A program made the translations under genes and the position numbers. From Sclerurus mexicanus (Eukaryota > Chordata > Aves > Passeriformes > Furnariidae), in contig VWZF01013053.1 of NCBI GenBank assembly GCA_013396755.1, positions 3,109,707 to 3,173,706 of the forward strand: a DNA stretch of 64,000 bases. The letters run 5' to 3'. A model generated the notes under the pieces. It saw only the letters and a program-made list of their open reading frames with translations. It searched no databases and was not told the origin of the DNA. Of the stretch, positions 23,178 to 36,890 are shown piece by piece (the first letter of the stretch is position 1; each line of letters opens with the position of its first letter).

Positions 23178-26100
23178 TTCACTGTAGGAGGATGAGAGCT
23201 GTGTGGCCCAGTGTGCCATGGAATCCTTACTGCCTCCCATGGGACATGTAGGGGTGCCATACATCCCTTGTGCATTCCACAGTCACATCTGTCCCCTACC
23301 AATGCTTTGCAAAGTTTCATTAATCTCATCCATTGGTTTTATTTCCTTCCTGATTTGCTCCTACAGAAACAGCAAGCAAAGGCAGTGCTTTAAAGGAAGT
23401 TTTCCAGCAGCCCTTTCTCCTCCATAGTCCAGTGAGACATGGGACAAAAAAGGGAAGTGCATACAGCGACTGCTCTGGTTCTCTTGCCAGTTCTAGATTT
23501 AAACCTTCGACAGGTTCAGTGCCTGTGACAACAATCCTTCCTGCCTTGAACTGCTGGGTCTACCCTATTGTATCTGCTAACATAAGCCATGCTAGAAGGA
23601 GGCAGTGCCCCCTCAGCTAGAAATTTATTTTACAATTGCAGAAGTGTCAGGTGAACAAATCCCAGTGATTAAATTGACTGCCCCTGTCCTTTTCTGCTGC
23701 ACCTCAGCATCTCAGGACAGGGGCACACAGGCCAGCCAGGTGGCCAGAGAGCAACAAAGATGAGGACATTTTCCCCGTGTACCTTTACTTGCTGGATTCT
23801 GTGTGCAAAATTATTTCATTCTGTATCTTGATAAGCACGTGTCACATTCAAACAAAGAATTATTGCAGGTCAGATATCCCCCACCAATGTGTTCCCATTT
23901 CTGTCCGCAAAGTGTGTTTATTAGAGCTGGCTGCTTGTTACCCTCAGAGATGAGCCTTAGTGTTGCTGCTTATTTCACAAGGCTACACAATCACTGTAAA
24001 CACTTTGAAACCTAGAAGAGGTTATAATTAAAAAGGAATATGTCGATTCATGATGATCTACTGAAATATTGGCTACACAGCTTGAAAATAATACAAGAAA
24101 ATGGGCTACAGAAACAAACTAAAAATATTCCGCCTGAAGTACAATTGAGGCTAACAGCAGGTACAGCTTTAATGGAGAGCAGGTCTCTGTGCTTGTCTTG
24201 ACTTACCTCCTTTATTGCCATGCTCTGTTTTAAGTGTCAAAACCGTATGTAGGAATTTGGCAAAGAAAGGTCTGGACCTTGGACTGTTTCTTTTTTCCCC
24301 CGTTCTAAAACACAATGCAGTTATAAATACTGCTACAGATGTGAGAAAACAATGGCTTTTTTTGTTGTAAATGTTTACTTTTTTTTATCAAACCACCAGA
24401 CCTAGCATTTTTCATCTTCACAAAGCTTTAGAAACAATACTCAGTAATGATCAATTGTTATTGTACAGCCCATGAATACTAAAGATAACAAATAGCTCTT
24501 ACTTTGCTTTCATGTTAGGTTTTTCTCCTAAAAAGTTGTTCTTTGCAATGTTGTAATCATCTAGCAGTCTGTAATAATTGCCTGGTTCTGTATATTTATC
24601 TGTCACATCATCCAAGGTACATTTGGGAACCAAGTGTGCAACTTTTTGTCTTCTAAATCTGTCACCTGTTGAGAAGGATGACTACTCAGAAAGCTTTTTC
24701 TCTTGCTATTCCATTGCAGCCCTTCTCAAAGTGTGCACCCAAGTCTTAAAACAATAAATAACTATATAAACACACAAAATTTCTACCAGAATAAAAGGCT
24801 TCCTTGAGTTTTCTTCAGATTTCCATACACCATTCAAATAATATATTGCATTTTCTGTATGAATGGCTATATCATAACACAGTATTTAATAAATATTCAT
24901 TTTCATCTGGTTCATGAAGAACACATTTAATCCCCCAAAGACTAAAAACACTGTGTAAGAGAGAAACTAGAGCTGATCTTAAGGCATACAGCACATACAC
25001 CTGTACCCACATTCTGGACAGTTAATACTCAGAAAGGCAGCAAGTGCTCCTGAAACCTGGAACTACTTTGATGCAAATACAAAATACATATGTAAAAACA
25101 CTGCTAGTATAACAGCAAATTAATTAATGCTGAGAGGATCAGAATGCTAAACACCTTTATTGGAGACAAACGATGCTTTTTCTATTCTCTGAGAGTGTAT
25201 TCTATGTCTCTTGTCAAGTTGTTGCCGAGATACCATGTTGTCCAAACAGTTATATTGTGATTTATAAAAGAAAAAGACGACTTACATGTATTACCATGGA
25301 TTGCCTACCCACTCCTTTGCTGCTTGCACCTATTGTTCACTAGCACAGGCAAGTACTGGAGGCTCCCAACATTTCAGGGGTTGCATTTACCCCTGGAGTC
25401 AGTAACAAATAATCACAACTGCTTAGTTTAATGCTAAGTGAGAGCTGAGTAACTTCTGTATATGCAGTTTTACTTACTCAAATAATACATTTTTTTAAAG
25501 AAAAGCCCAAATGACATCCCTGCAGAAAGCTAAAAAAAAACCACTTGGAAAGTTAATTAGTACTACTACAATAGAATATGGCTCACCCAGCCTCATTAAA
25601 AGAAAAGACTTTGATCAAAAAAAAACCTCCACAAGCCAACAGGAGTTAAAGCATAAAACTGTCAGCCAAGATAACAAAATCAGAAACTTAATAAAACTAA
25701 CCAATCAAAAAAAAAAGACAAAAACACCACCTAAATTTCCCAAAACTCTGCCTTTTCCCCTCTTTTTAAATTCACACAAGCATCATAGGTGGAAAATTCC
25801 CCTAAAACCAACTAATATATGATAAATTTTGCATGAGTCTCAGAAGATGCAGTCACAGCACTTTGGCAGGCTGGAGGGGAAAGTTTCCCTATTTAACATG
25901 TAGACCTGTGTCCACTATGTTTCCTATCAATTGAGCAGTAAAACGTGAAATTTAACTTACACAGATAATGAACATCAGATGTGAAAAAAAAAACACAGAC
26001 ATTTCCTCATAAGTATCAGTAACACATTTGCAAGCAATCATTGGCTAAAAATAAACAGAAAGGTAGTTCATAACTTTTAGGAATGAAAATACCTTAAAGG

Positions 26101-26485
26101 CAACGTGGCAGAGAAAGTACCTGAGCAATATAATCTGCTAACAAGTGATCTTAGTGCCTTAGGAGCTCTTGAACAACAAGAGCTGAACTGCTGACTAACC
26201 ACGATCAATAATACATCAACAAAGATGTGGTAGATCTTTAAAATCCATAGTGCTTATTTGAATGGGGTTTGGGGGTCATGAAAAGCAACACGACCCAAAT
26301 TGTATTTACTTCTCTCTGAATTAATCTGAAAATTACTTCAATACATACTGACTTCATTTTTATCATTTTGGGCCATTAAATGGAATATTACAAGAATCAA
26401 GTTAGATAATTGTATTTCTTGTTGCTGTTACACACACCCCGTGTTCTTACAGCTGTTTGTAGGTATTCATCTTTTACTACTGAAA
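23178..26485. other. Unique AT-rich DNA, no gene recognised
   Basis: No recognisable gene or transposon. Bases 25495-25815 are strongly A-biased on the plus strand (runs of A8-A10), which opens a 103-codon lysine-rich frame by composition alone. Otherwise AT-rich single-copy sequence. Confidence 0.55.
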
Positions 26486-27725
26486 AATCATAGAATAGTT
26501 TGGGTTGGAAGGGACCTTTAAAGGTCATCTAGTCCAATGCCCTGCAATGAGCACAGACCTCTTCCACTAGATAAGGTTGCACAGAGCCCCATCCAACTTG
26601 GCCTTGAATTTTTCCAAGGATGGGGCATTCACCACCTCTCTGGGCAACCTGTGCCTCACCACCCTCATTCTAAAGAGCTTCCTTACACCTAGTCTGACAT
26701 GAACCTCTTTTAGTTTAAAACCATTACCCCTTGTCCTATTGCTACAGGCCCTACTAAAAAGTCTGTCCCCATCTTTCTTATAAGCCCCTGTAAGCACTGA
26801 AAAGCCACAATAAGGTCTCCCCGGAGCCCTCTCCAGGCTGAGCAACCCCAGCCCTCTCAGCCTCTCTCCCCAGCAGAGGTGCTCCAGCCCTCTGATAATT
26901 TTTTGTGGTCCTTCTCCAGACCTGCTGCAACAGGTCCGTGCTTTCCTGTGCTAAGGATTCCAGAGCTGGACGCAGTACTCCAGGTGGGATCTCATGAGAG
27001 CAGAGTAGAGAGGGAGGGTAACCTTCCTTCACCTGCTGGTGACACTGATGGCAATGCAGCCCAGAACACAGCTGGCTTTCTGGGCATTGTCAGCTCACTT
27101 CCAGCTTTTCACCCACCAGTAGACACAGGTCCTTCTCTGTAGGGCTTCTCTCAATCCCTTCATTCCCCATCTTGTATTGATACCAGGGATTGTCCCAGCC
27201 CAGGAGCCTTGTGAAACTGCGTGGAGTTCACACAGACCTGCTCCTTGAGCTTGTCCAGGTCCCCCTGGGTGGCATCCTGTCCCTTATGTGTGTTGACAGC
27301 ACCACTCAGCTAGGGGTCATGTGCAAGCCTGCTGAGGATGCACTCGATCTCACAGTCTGTGTCACTGGTGAGGATGTTAAACAGTGCTGGTGCCAGTATG
27401 GACCCCTGAGGGACACCACACATCATTCATCTCCACCCAGACATTGAACCCTCCGTATTCGACCACTCCGTCAAATAGTCCACACATCAAATTCCTCTCT
27501 CCAATTTTGAAAGAAGGATGTTGTGGGCACCCTGTCAAAGGCCTTACTGAGGTCTGGGCAGATGGCATCTGCAGTTCTCCCTTTGTCCATTGATGCATTT
27601 CTTTCCACTAGTTCTTTTCAATAGATCAGTCAGGAAAGACTTGCCCTTGGTGCAGCTATGCTGGCTGTCTCTGATCATGCTCCCTGTCCTCCATGTGCCT
27701 TAGCACAGCTTCTAGGAATATACCC
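26486..27725 (-). mobile_element. CR1 LINE, 5'-truncated, best preserved copy in the window
   Basis: About 1.24 kb of a CR1 non-LTR retrotransposon lie on the minus strand. The 3' end keeps the CR1 tail word ATTCTATGATT (26486-26497 on the plus strand as its complement). The segment covers part of the reverse transcriptase palm (TTTGACAGGGTGCC region near 27535, where the conserved 'SKAFD' block should be) through to the C-terminus and the 3' UTR. It ends abruptly near 27725, so it is 5'-truncated. Frameshifts and stops show it is inactive. Substitution level suggests middle age, younger than the fragments at 14.75 and 22.16 kb. Confidence 0.95.
26567..26845 (-). pseudogene. CR1 ORF2 C-terminal remnant
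   Basis: This 92-codon minus-strand frame keeps the CR1 polymerase C-terminus: YKKDGDRLFSR, then NRTRGNGFKLKE, then LPREVVNAPSLEKFKAKLDG just before the stop. These blocks are typical of the end of CR1 ORF2 after the reverse transcriptase domain. Upstream the frame is lost: the continuation QVWRRTTKNY is in another frame at 26778-27032, so at least one frameshift separates them. It is a decayed transposon gene, with no host function indicated. Confidence 0.85.
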
Positions 27726-30700
27726 ATAAAAAAATCGCTCAGTTTTGCTGAGACTTTTTGTCACCATAAAATGACATGGCTTGAATGTTTTCAAACTCGT
27801 ATCACTAAAATAAGGAATGTCATGCGAGTCTAAAGTCACGGTAGCAGCTCTTGCTCATCCCCTTGCTCAAGGGCTATTACACTGTAGTCCTTCAAAGAGA
27901 CAGCAAAGGAGAAGTCTAAAATTACTATGTCTAAATAAAAAAGGAGTTTTGACAGAGTTAAACCCCTTTTACTACACCTGTAAGTCACACATCTCTCAAG
28001 TGCTAAGTATTCTCTACGATCATTCACTCCAACAGGAGGCATTAGAACTTAGCAGGATCCAGCTTATAGTTCTAACAGCAAGTGGCATATCAAGAGCATA
28101 TCACTCTCCATCACTAGGATTTTGAAATGCTGAGCATTTTTTAATACAGCACCCCAGGTGTTTGCTGCTTAAAACATACTCTACATGAGCATCTGCAGAT
28201 GGCGTGTCAACGGGGAGCCATCTAGATTCAAATGCAGTAGCATTCACTTTGGGACCCCACGCTGGGACCCTAAACAAAAAACACCCATTACAACAAACAC
28301 AACAACAGGAGGGAGGGGGGAAATATCAAAGAAAGAAAAATCCCAGTAGGAAATGTTCTCATGTCCAGGCAATACAGGACCGGGTCTTGCAGTCCTTATT
28401 CCAGTCAATCACCCCAATGCAAATAAACAAGAGAGGCAGTTCAGGCAGTCTGCTACAAAGGTAATATTCTCCCTGGATAACTCAACCATGAATAATTCAA
28501 TGTAAGTTAAGCTCAAGTAAGACCATTACTAACTGTTTTCATGTATGGAGGATTGATTTTCCCTCCCTATGAAAGGAGGCCCAGGTTGCGGTGCTTCTAA
28601 AATGAAGATAGAGAACACACTGTTGATTTAAGGATGCTACAGATGATGTACCTGTGTTCTGCCTCATACCACACGGGTGGGTGGCAATGTGAGTCTCCTC
28701 CATTGCAGTCTTGCACAGTTATGTACTACCTAACAAAAGTCAGCTAAATGTGGTCTAAGAAGGAACACCGGCAGCAAGGAAAACATTTCTGCTCCTGTAA
28801 GCTAATTGTAACATTTAGAGGCTTTAATTCCAGACAGAGAACTGCCCAGCGTACAAACAACACTAATGCAACCGAAAGTATCAAACAGTCAATAACTGTT
28901 AGTAATTTATACACAGGCTGCACAGCCAAGAGGCACATGATAAATAAATCACACATAAATCGAGATCTACGTGTGAGCAGAACAGGATTTATATTTGACA
29001 GACATATGTAAAGCACTGCTTACAGAAAGGCTGATATTCAGAGATTTACAAGAACAAATACAGAACTACAGTGTATAGATTATGTTGTCTTGCTGAGATA
29101 AAGAAATGCAACTACTTTACAGAAAAGGAAAGCTGGGTTTTGTCAGCTATAGATGGGGGTCTTCTCTGTATAACTGAAGTAAGCATCAACAACAGATTCC
29201 AATTCTCATTTGTCACTTAAAAACACTTAGGAAGAAAAACAGCTCAAAGAACATGAAAGATTAAAATAAATTAGGTGCTTGTTTTCCATGATAACATAAC
29301 ATGACCACTTAATAGGACGAAAACATCTCAAATCTACGACTATGACACTCTACTGTGACATTAGACAGTAAAAGACATCCTACCCACAGTCATCATCACT
29401 GAATTTAAAAACAATTTAAAATTTTTAAATTAAGAGAAATTGACTCTCTAAATACTTGAAGATTATTAGAATGAAGCATGACGGAAGAAATCACTTGCTT
29501 GAAAGGTATTTTAAAATTATTTGCATTTTTACAGTTTACTTTCAAGAGTTGTTTCATGAAAGATTACCCAGATAACACTAGCATGAAGTAATTTTTTGTA
29601 TCTGAAGCTCTCTTGTAGTCACATATTCCTTTAAAAAAATAATGAAAGCAAGCTGTAAGTATTGCTTTCCCCGCTCATAAAATTTTGAATGATTCTTGCA
29701 TGTTAAAATGTATAATATATCAAGATGAACATGAAATAATTTGTCAGTGAACAGCAATTGTTGTGAATTAAAATTACTATACCCTATAGGCAGATGTTTT
29801 ATATGGAATGGTCTCTACCACAGAGAACCGCTGGATTATGAGAACTGTCTTGCCTCATTTCAACGTTGTCATTGGGATATACCATAAAGACCAGCCTTGG
29901 TTTACCGTTATGTGCATGAGAAGTTAATGAAAAGTCTTCTAGAGCAAGTACTCAGGTTTTCAAGAGGAAGCACCATCCTGTCTCAGCACTTGTTTCCACA
30001 CCTTGTTAATGCTATTGAAAACCCAATTTGCTAAGCACAAAGACTAAGTTTGATTCAGTCCTATTAACAGGCAACACAGAGGAGTAAAGAAACAGCAGAG
30101 CTTCAATGGGCTTCAATTCATATGGATCAAGCACATAACAATTTTGCTTTGCTTTTCTAACTAAATTTGATTGTACCAGCCCTCCTACACTGAGAAAACT
30201 CTTGGAATGTAAGTGTCCTACAGTGTTATTTAAACTACTGTGATGGTGTTATTCCATGATCTAAAATTTCACAGTTTGGTTAAAACAGAGGTGGACTATC
30301 TACCTGAGTGCACATTGGAAAAGTACATTTCTGTTACATATAATTTGAGCTAAATATGCACAAAAATATTTCAGCCAACTTTGACAGTTCAAATTCTAAC
30401 AGTTTAAAAAAAAAAGTGATAACGCCATTTCTCAGTCTCCTTTTTCTATTTTTCCTGCTATTTCACTATGGGAAACAAGCAAGTTAAAAATCATAGCCAG
30501 AAACAACAGATTTTTAACATTTCTTTTCATATCTTACACAGTTGCAGCTTTGTTTGGTGTTGTGTTGTGTTTTTTTTTAATTAATGGAAATATATTTAAA
30601 GTACTGGAAGATTTGCATTCCATTTTTATTCTATTACAGGCATAACTGTGATGGTGTGAAACAGGCACAAATTAGGCTACACATACTAGGCAATGCACTA

Positions 30701-33700
30701 AAATACACTTAATAACAATCAGTCAGTACCTGTCTTGCCTTTGGCTGCTGAAACAGCAGATATCCTGTCCTGTCTGTACTCTGGGGAAGAATTCTACATA
30801 AAAAGCCTCTTAACAAAACTAAATGTTATGACTTCACTCATTTGATGTGAATATAACATGCATGTTTGCATGTTAATTCAGCCACAAGTTTCTTGTCTCT
30901 GAACTGGGTAGGGTCTATGGGTAGGTTCCTATGTACTTACTCTAGCATTTCTTTATGTCTATATAAACCATTTTAAAGATCAGAATTTTGTTTTCCTCAT
31001 TTAACTATTTCCTAAGCTATATCCCTCCAATTTCAGCAGTATAATCCATGAATGTATCCAAGGACATGAAAGTTAACATTAGAACCCTCAATCTGAGGGT
31101 CTGCATAGTCATTGGCTAAATACATCCTGAACACATTCACAGCAGCCCTGTCAGGTAAAAAAGCACATTTATCTGGAGTGGGTGAGCCAGACAGACTGAG
31201 ACAAGGGAAGAGCATCCCTCTTCTCTGCTGCGGAAAGGGACAGATGCTGTTCCCCACCTTAACTCCAGGCTCACCCTGCTCAGTCCACACCTTGGCCAGC
31301 ACTGGCATCATTTGGTCTTCTCCATTCCACTCACAGAACCAGCAGAAAATTATCCATCTTTTTGTAAGGTTTCAGGTTGGGGTTTTTTTTCGCCTTTGAA
31401 CTGACTCAAGGATAGGTAGAGATAAAAAACTACAGCTGACAACAGCTATGCTGACAAGCCCAGAGAGCAAGGGTGGAAGAGTGAAGATGGAGGAGAAAAT
31501 GCAATCTTCCCTTAGCTGCAATAAGTTCAGTTCAAGCTCATGCAACAACTTCGAAATGTCACTGATGGAAAACTGAGATAAAGAGCATTAAGGAAAGTTC
31601 CAGCTCAAACCAGACCAAAAGCCAAAGTCAAACACAATGAGCTTGGAGGAATGTCCTCTCCTGGATCTTTGGAGGGTGAAAAGTGTGTCAGCTACACTGA
31701 GGGTAAAACCAACTACACTCACCTACAGTGAAAGGTTCAGGCAGCCACTGTGAAAAGAGCTGAGCTGTGTTTACAGCTACTAGACAGCCACAGAAATGGC
31801 AGCATCTATAGGCAAGCGATGTATTTAGGGTGGGCAGGGGAGTTTGAAATGTCATCTCATTTTGATTGTGAAATTGCATCCAATCACATCCCATGCTCAT
31901 GATTTGTTTTTTTAATTTTAAACCTTAGATGCATTTTGAAGTTTGCCAAACAATACTGTGAACAAATATTTTCAGAACACGCTGTCTCTTGCTTTGAAAA
32001 CAAGCTACACAGGATAATGGAAAACACTAAGACACTTTTTCAATAAGGTGTCTCAAGAAAATAGATATTTGTAAGCAACAGGAGAGCTTCTAAATGATGA
32101 ACTCAAGTGCATTTACAAATCCTTCCCTGAAGGATTGAATGGTTTAAAGAAATACCTTAAATTTTATTTTGCCTTTAATTTAGTCCTGCAGCCCCAGCCT
32201 AAGCTGGGAGTAGAGGCAAATAGCTGTTACTATCTGCTGACTGCTGGGCAGCCTATGCAAAATTAGCTGTTAGTTTTAGACCTGCTCCTATTAGATAAAT
32301 TCTTATTTGTAAAATCATCTCTTAACCAAACACATTTGTCAGCAATCACAGTGTCTTTGTACAGAAAAAAAGTGAAACACAAAGTTATTACAGATAAATT
32401 AGCTAGTTCTTTCCTGTTGGAGCAGGAATGGGGTTGCTGCTTCTGAACTATATTGCAGTTATGCATAACCTATTCCTAAAGTACTGGTGTTTTGTCTAGG
32501 GGCTTCCACTGCCAAGAAACAGTCTTTTCCATTATTTCCCAGGGGGCCCAGATCTAAGTGTAGTAGAGGATTTCACAATTAGTCTATTTTCTCATGAGAT
32601 GCAGCCTAAATTTTTCTTCCTCTTAACTCAATCACATTTTTCCAACTTAAAATCTCTTCTGCTCTACATAATTCTTGCTGCTTCTGCTACCCACGTCATA
32701 GTAGTTACATTTATAAACCCATATTCTCCCCCTGTACATCACAAACCAAAATGGTTTTGGACTTTTCTTCCAGGATTTTGTTTGGTTTGGGGGTTCTTTT
32801 TAACAGGGTAGGTTCTTGTAGGGTGGGGGTGGTTTTGTCATCTTATCCCAACTTTGCATCTCTCTGGTAGCTTTGTGATTCATTTCCTATTTACATTTCT
32901 TATGTCCCCAGACTCCAGGACAGACTGACTTGAGGTGGATGCTGCTCCCTCCAGGAGCCATAACCCCCACGGCAGGATGTATCATGCCTTCCACTAAAGG
33001 AAAACAAACACCAAGGCCAGAGCCAAGGCACACTCTAAGATTTGCCCAAAAAGCCAACAGGGGAGATAAAGCTGCATCACCAGGAGAAAGAAAGAAAGAA
33101 GGGAAGAAAATTATTTTCATCACTGTGTCCATGAAACTAGTCAAGTCCACTGAGTTTTCCTAGTTTGAGAGGAAAATTAGGTCCATGGCATAGCCCATTG
33201 TTCCTTCTTTTTCTTACAATATTGCTTCATTATAACTGTGTTTTGACAGTTTCTGAACTTGCTGCATGAATAGAGCTGCACTTCCCATTATGTTCCGTGC
33301 TGGGCACCATCCTCAAGCGCTCACCAGGACACAAGGAGTCCCCCTGAAGCCTCCAAAACCATTCCAGACCCCTTCCCCACCCCTCTCCCTCAGGCATGAC
33401 ACAAAAGAAATAGCTCCGACCCTGATCTTAGAGGTGATCTGCAAAGCTTTTCCTGAAAATTAAAAGCTTGTTTGAGATCCCTTAGGAAGATAAAAGTACA
33501 TAGCTTGACTCAAATGGAATTACTGCAGTATTAAAATGAGATGTGAGGGACAGACTGCCAATTACTTTCACCTTCAGTTGGGACACGGAGCTGTGGTGTG
33601 TGTCCAAGCAAGAGGTGACTCAGGGAGCCCTCAGCTCCCTTCATTTCGGGGGCAGCCTGGAACCTGCCCAGTCCTCAGATAAAAACCTTGTGCTGGGGAT

Positions 33701-34740
33701 GCTGGCTCACCCCCCATCAAAGGGGAGCAAAGAGGAGTCATTCCTGCCCTGTCAGGCACAGCCCTACAAAGCCCAGCATGGTCTGCAGGGCCTGGCAGCA
33801 TCCTTCCTTTCCCTCCATACCTTCCTGCTTTCTGTTTCAGAGTCTGGGGACAAGCCAGCACCCAGACATGACATCAGCACCGTGTAGGTGTGAAGGAGAC
33901 TTGGTGGGATAGGCCTCCAGCCTCCCCCAGCGGGCAGATCTCATGGGCAGGAGGTGCCTCCAAAACACACTGTCCCTAATCCATCCCCTCGGGGGCTCGC
34001 AAAAAACATTGCCTGAAGACTTGACTTTTCCTTGCTTGCCTTGAAGAAACTTTGGAACACAGTCAGATCCCATTCGACCCACATCTGGAGCCTCTTCCTT
34101 CATTTCCCTCAGTTTTGCTTTTTTTCTCCACTTTTCACTTTTTAAATTTAACCTGACTCGACAATTTACAACATTCTTCACAGCTTTGCACCTTGTGGAG
34201 CCCCATCTGTGCATACGAAATTCTTCCAAATCCAAATGTTAGTGCTCTGGATTGCAGTTTAACTGCTGGAGTTTGAGGATTTGTGTTTTGGGGAAAAGAG
34301 AAGGGTGCTCTGCCTCCCACAGCGGGGAAAGCAAACCTTCATTATGCATTCTGATTTCTTGTTCTTAACTATGAGATTTGATGGAAGGAAGGACATCTGT
34401 AAGAGGGTAATATAGACAGTACAACGGTAAAGGAATGGGAAAATACTGCTGAAGAAGGAATTAGAACAACAACACATGAGTTCAGCTGTTCACCACCATT
34501 ATCACAGCATGGGGCCCAAAAAAGAACAATTCAGACCCAGTTCTCTGCACGTCTTGCAACAAATGGGAATCGAACAGCCTTGTTACCATAGGCTGCCATG
34601 GCCACACATCTCAGCATCTGTGGGGCCAGCCCTGTGCCATTCATCCCCTACCTGAGCCCAAGTGCCCATACTTGAGGTGTTACCTATTGTGGGCCGTTCA
34701 CGGATGTGGCAGCAGTGTGAAATCTGCTTTATGGTGCCTT
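27726..34740. other. Unique AT-rich DNA, no gene recognised
   Basis: Seven kilobases without a recognisable gene, RNA or transposon. Bases 29400-29760 are especially AT-rich. A (GAAA)n run of about four units occurs at 33089-33104. Bases 33250-34000 are more GC-balanced with several short open frames but no family resemblance. Confidence 0.55.
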
Positions 34741-34744
34741 TGCA

Positions 34745-34830
34745 AATGCAAAGTCAGCTATAACTGTGACAGTCACCTTGTACCACTAGGTTCTCCATCT
34801 TTGGTTTTTCCATCTGTGAAATAGCTCTAT
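34745..34830 (-). repeat. MIR-like ancient SINE remnant
   Basis: The plus strand reads GTCAGCTATAACTGTGACAG, GTCACCTTGTACCACTAGG, then TTTTTCCATCTGTGAAATAG. This resembles the antisense MIR pattern of 'gtgacc...gtcactt...cagtttcctcatctgtaaaatgg'. The match is by eye and divergence is high. Confidence 0.3.
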
Positions 34831-35379
34831 TTGCAAGGGAAGTTAAACTCCCTTTGAATTGAAGAAAACAGATATACTTCCAAGTAAGGGACCAAAAAGG
34901 GAGAGAAATGTAGAAAATTCAAGCCAATATAATTCAGAAATGTTGAGGTAGGTTGCAAGTTCATTGCTGCGTGGTTCAGTAAGATTGCAACAGCCTTAGT
35001 TTGAAGCTGTCCTTCAGCTCCCAATGCTGTGAAAGGACCATCCTGAACAAACCCCAATGCACCAAGCTCCTACGTTCTCTGCTTCCAGCACTGCTGCTCC
35101 AAGAGGCAAGCACTAAACTCTCCCTCAGGCATAGAGGCTCATGCTTTTAAAATGCTCAGCACCCCTTCAGCACAGCTCGAAGTGGCACACACAGGGCAGA
35201 AACCACGGTACCCCAAATAATATATTGGAGAAGGGAATTAAGGGAGACAGTTAAACTGTCAATTTTTTTTCCTAGTTTAGGATGAAAGAATGAAAATCTG
35301 AATAAGCTGCATGATCAGCTGTTGGCTTTTCTTTAAAAAAATTCTATAAACTATGTGGAAGGGAGCCAGCCACTGGCTT
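34831..35379. other. Unique DNA, nothing recognised
   Basis: Single-copy sequence with no recognisable gene, repeat or RNA feature. It precedes a conserved-looking block. Confidence 0.5.
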
Positions 35380-36240
35380 CAGCAATTCAAAGTTGATATA
35401 TTTAGGGGAGCTGTATGTGCTTGCCCTAATGAATATTTCCCCTGAGTCAGGGGAGCATAAAGAAATCTGAAAGTCACTGAGAATGGATTTACCGGGCAAG
35501 CTGTAATTGTTTCAGGCTTCAGATGCTAGAGAAAATAAAGGGGTTTGTGCCACTGTTTCTCTTACAAAAGTAAAGGTTCTTTACTTAAGGCCAATGGAAA
35601 CTTCAAAAGTGAACTCTACCTGAACCGCAGTAATTGTTTGTATGATGGTCCAAATGATGCAGTGTGACATATTCCGAAAAGTGTGCGTAATTTAGATTAA
35701 TTGCACAGCACGCCGACCTTTTACAGCCTGCAGTGAGACTGTAGCTCTGTGGCAACACATAATACAGTGAGGAAGGAGAACCAAGCTTAAGGTTTACTTA
35801 ACAGTGACTTGGGTCTTCCTGCACATGCAGGTACCATTCATGACAAAAAAAATCTCCTCAGTCCTCCCTGATCAGCTGCAAGATCTGTCACCGCTCATCA
35901 TTCTCCTCAGTGAGTCACCTCAGCAGAAGGCTCTGACAGGAGCCTTTTGGTCCATTCACACAGAGGGAACAGTAATAATTAGTCATATCGAATGGAATGA
36001 AAGTGAAAATAATTGACATAAAATGGGTTCTACAGAATTCACTTCAAAATCCAGTGGGGCTGAACCCTCATATTGTGTAAACAGGCTCCACCGAGTCAAT
36101 AAACTCACTGATTTATATCAGCTGACAATTGCCCCGTTGAGTTTAATGGGAAATTATCTATTTTCTATAGATTTTGCTCTACTGCTTATCATTACAGTTT
36201 GCTCAAATTTCACAGGATGATTCAATGATCAACATTTCCT
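35380..36240. promoter_or_regulatory. Conserved-looking noncoding cluster (candidate enhancers)
   Basis: Two adjacent blocks (about 35380-35790 and 35830-36240) have the look of deeply conserved vertebrate noncoding elements. They have no repeats and many homeodomain-type TAAT/ATTA words: GTAATTGTTT at 35498 and again at about 35630, CGTAATTTAGATTAATTGCA near 35688, AGTAATAATTAGTCAT near 35968 and GACAATTGCCCC near 36124. The palindrome CCCCTGAGTCAGGGG lies near 35440 (AP-1-like core TGAGTCA). No coding frame survives across it. The assignment is inference; cross-species alignment would decide. Confidence 0.3.
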
Positions 36241-36757
36241 GTCAGGCCTTTTAGAAAGGGTCTCAATTTTGGAAAGCAAGTACATAGGAGAGATTCAGAG
36301 GAGCTTTCAGACTAATCACAAACCTCAAGTTATATTTATTACTCTGCAGCCCTATGTCAGGAACACACATCTCCGCACAGCCTACATGGTCCCTGATGGC
36401 CTCCAACCTTTCCCACCCTTATTTCCCCACCCCACACCTGTTAAATGCCATTGGAGCATCATCATCATGACCTCCTTGTTCTGAGCTTTGGCCATCAATT
36501 CTGGTTGCTAGTTAAAGTTTCTCTTGAAGTTTGGCTTTGGTTGTTTTTTATCTGCATGAAGTGATTTTCATGTACCTCCATGAAATGTCCAAAAGCTGAC
36601 ACACACAGAGAAAGGTTTTCTCCAGTAAATACACCGGCAAACACACTCAAAGTGTAAGGCAGAGCCACCTGGGTTCAGGAGTCTCCTTGTGAACCATGGA
36701 TGATCCTGTTTGAGCCACACAGTTACACTTTTTCAACACCAGCCAAATTTGTACAGT
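36241..36757. other. Unique DNA, nothing recognised
   Basis: Single-copy sequence between the candidate enhancer cluster and a CR1 fragment. A short (ATC)n run CATCATCATCATG occurs at about 36458-36470. No gene seen. Confidence 0.5.
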
Positions 36758-36890
36758 ATCACAGAATTAGAGTGGTTTGTTTTGGAACAGACCTCGAAGA
36801 TAAGTTAGTTCCAAGCCCCCACCATGGGCACAGACACCTTCCTCTAGACCAGGTTGTTTAAAACCCCACCCAAACTGGCCTTGGACACTT
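36758..36890 (-). mobile_element. CR1 LINE 3' fragment (short)
   Basis: The plus strand reads TCACAGAATTAGAGTGGTTT, then CCAAGCCCCCACCATGGGCA, CAGACACCTTCCTCTAGACC and CTGGCCTTGGACACTT. This is the antisense 3' end of a CR1 element, about 130 bases long. The element is severely 5'-truncated, and only the 3' UTR and the last ORF2 codons remain. Confidence 0.9.

Noticed and set aside
25511..25822. A 103-codon Lys/Thr-rich plus-strand frame
   Set aside because: It is explained by A-rich composition with many AAA codons. No domain, promoter or splice support.
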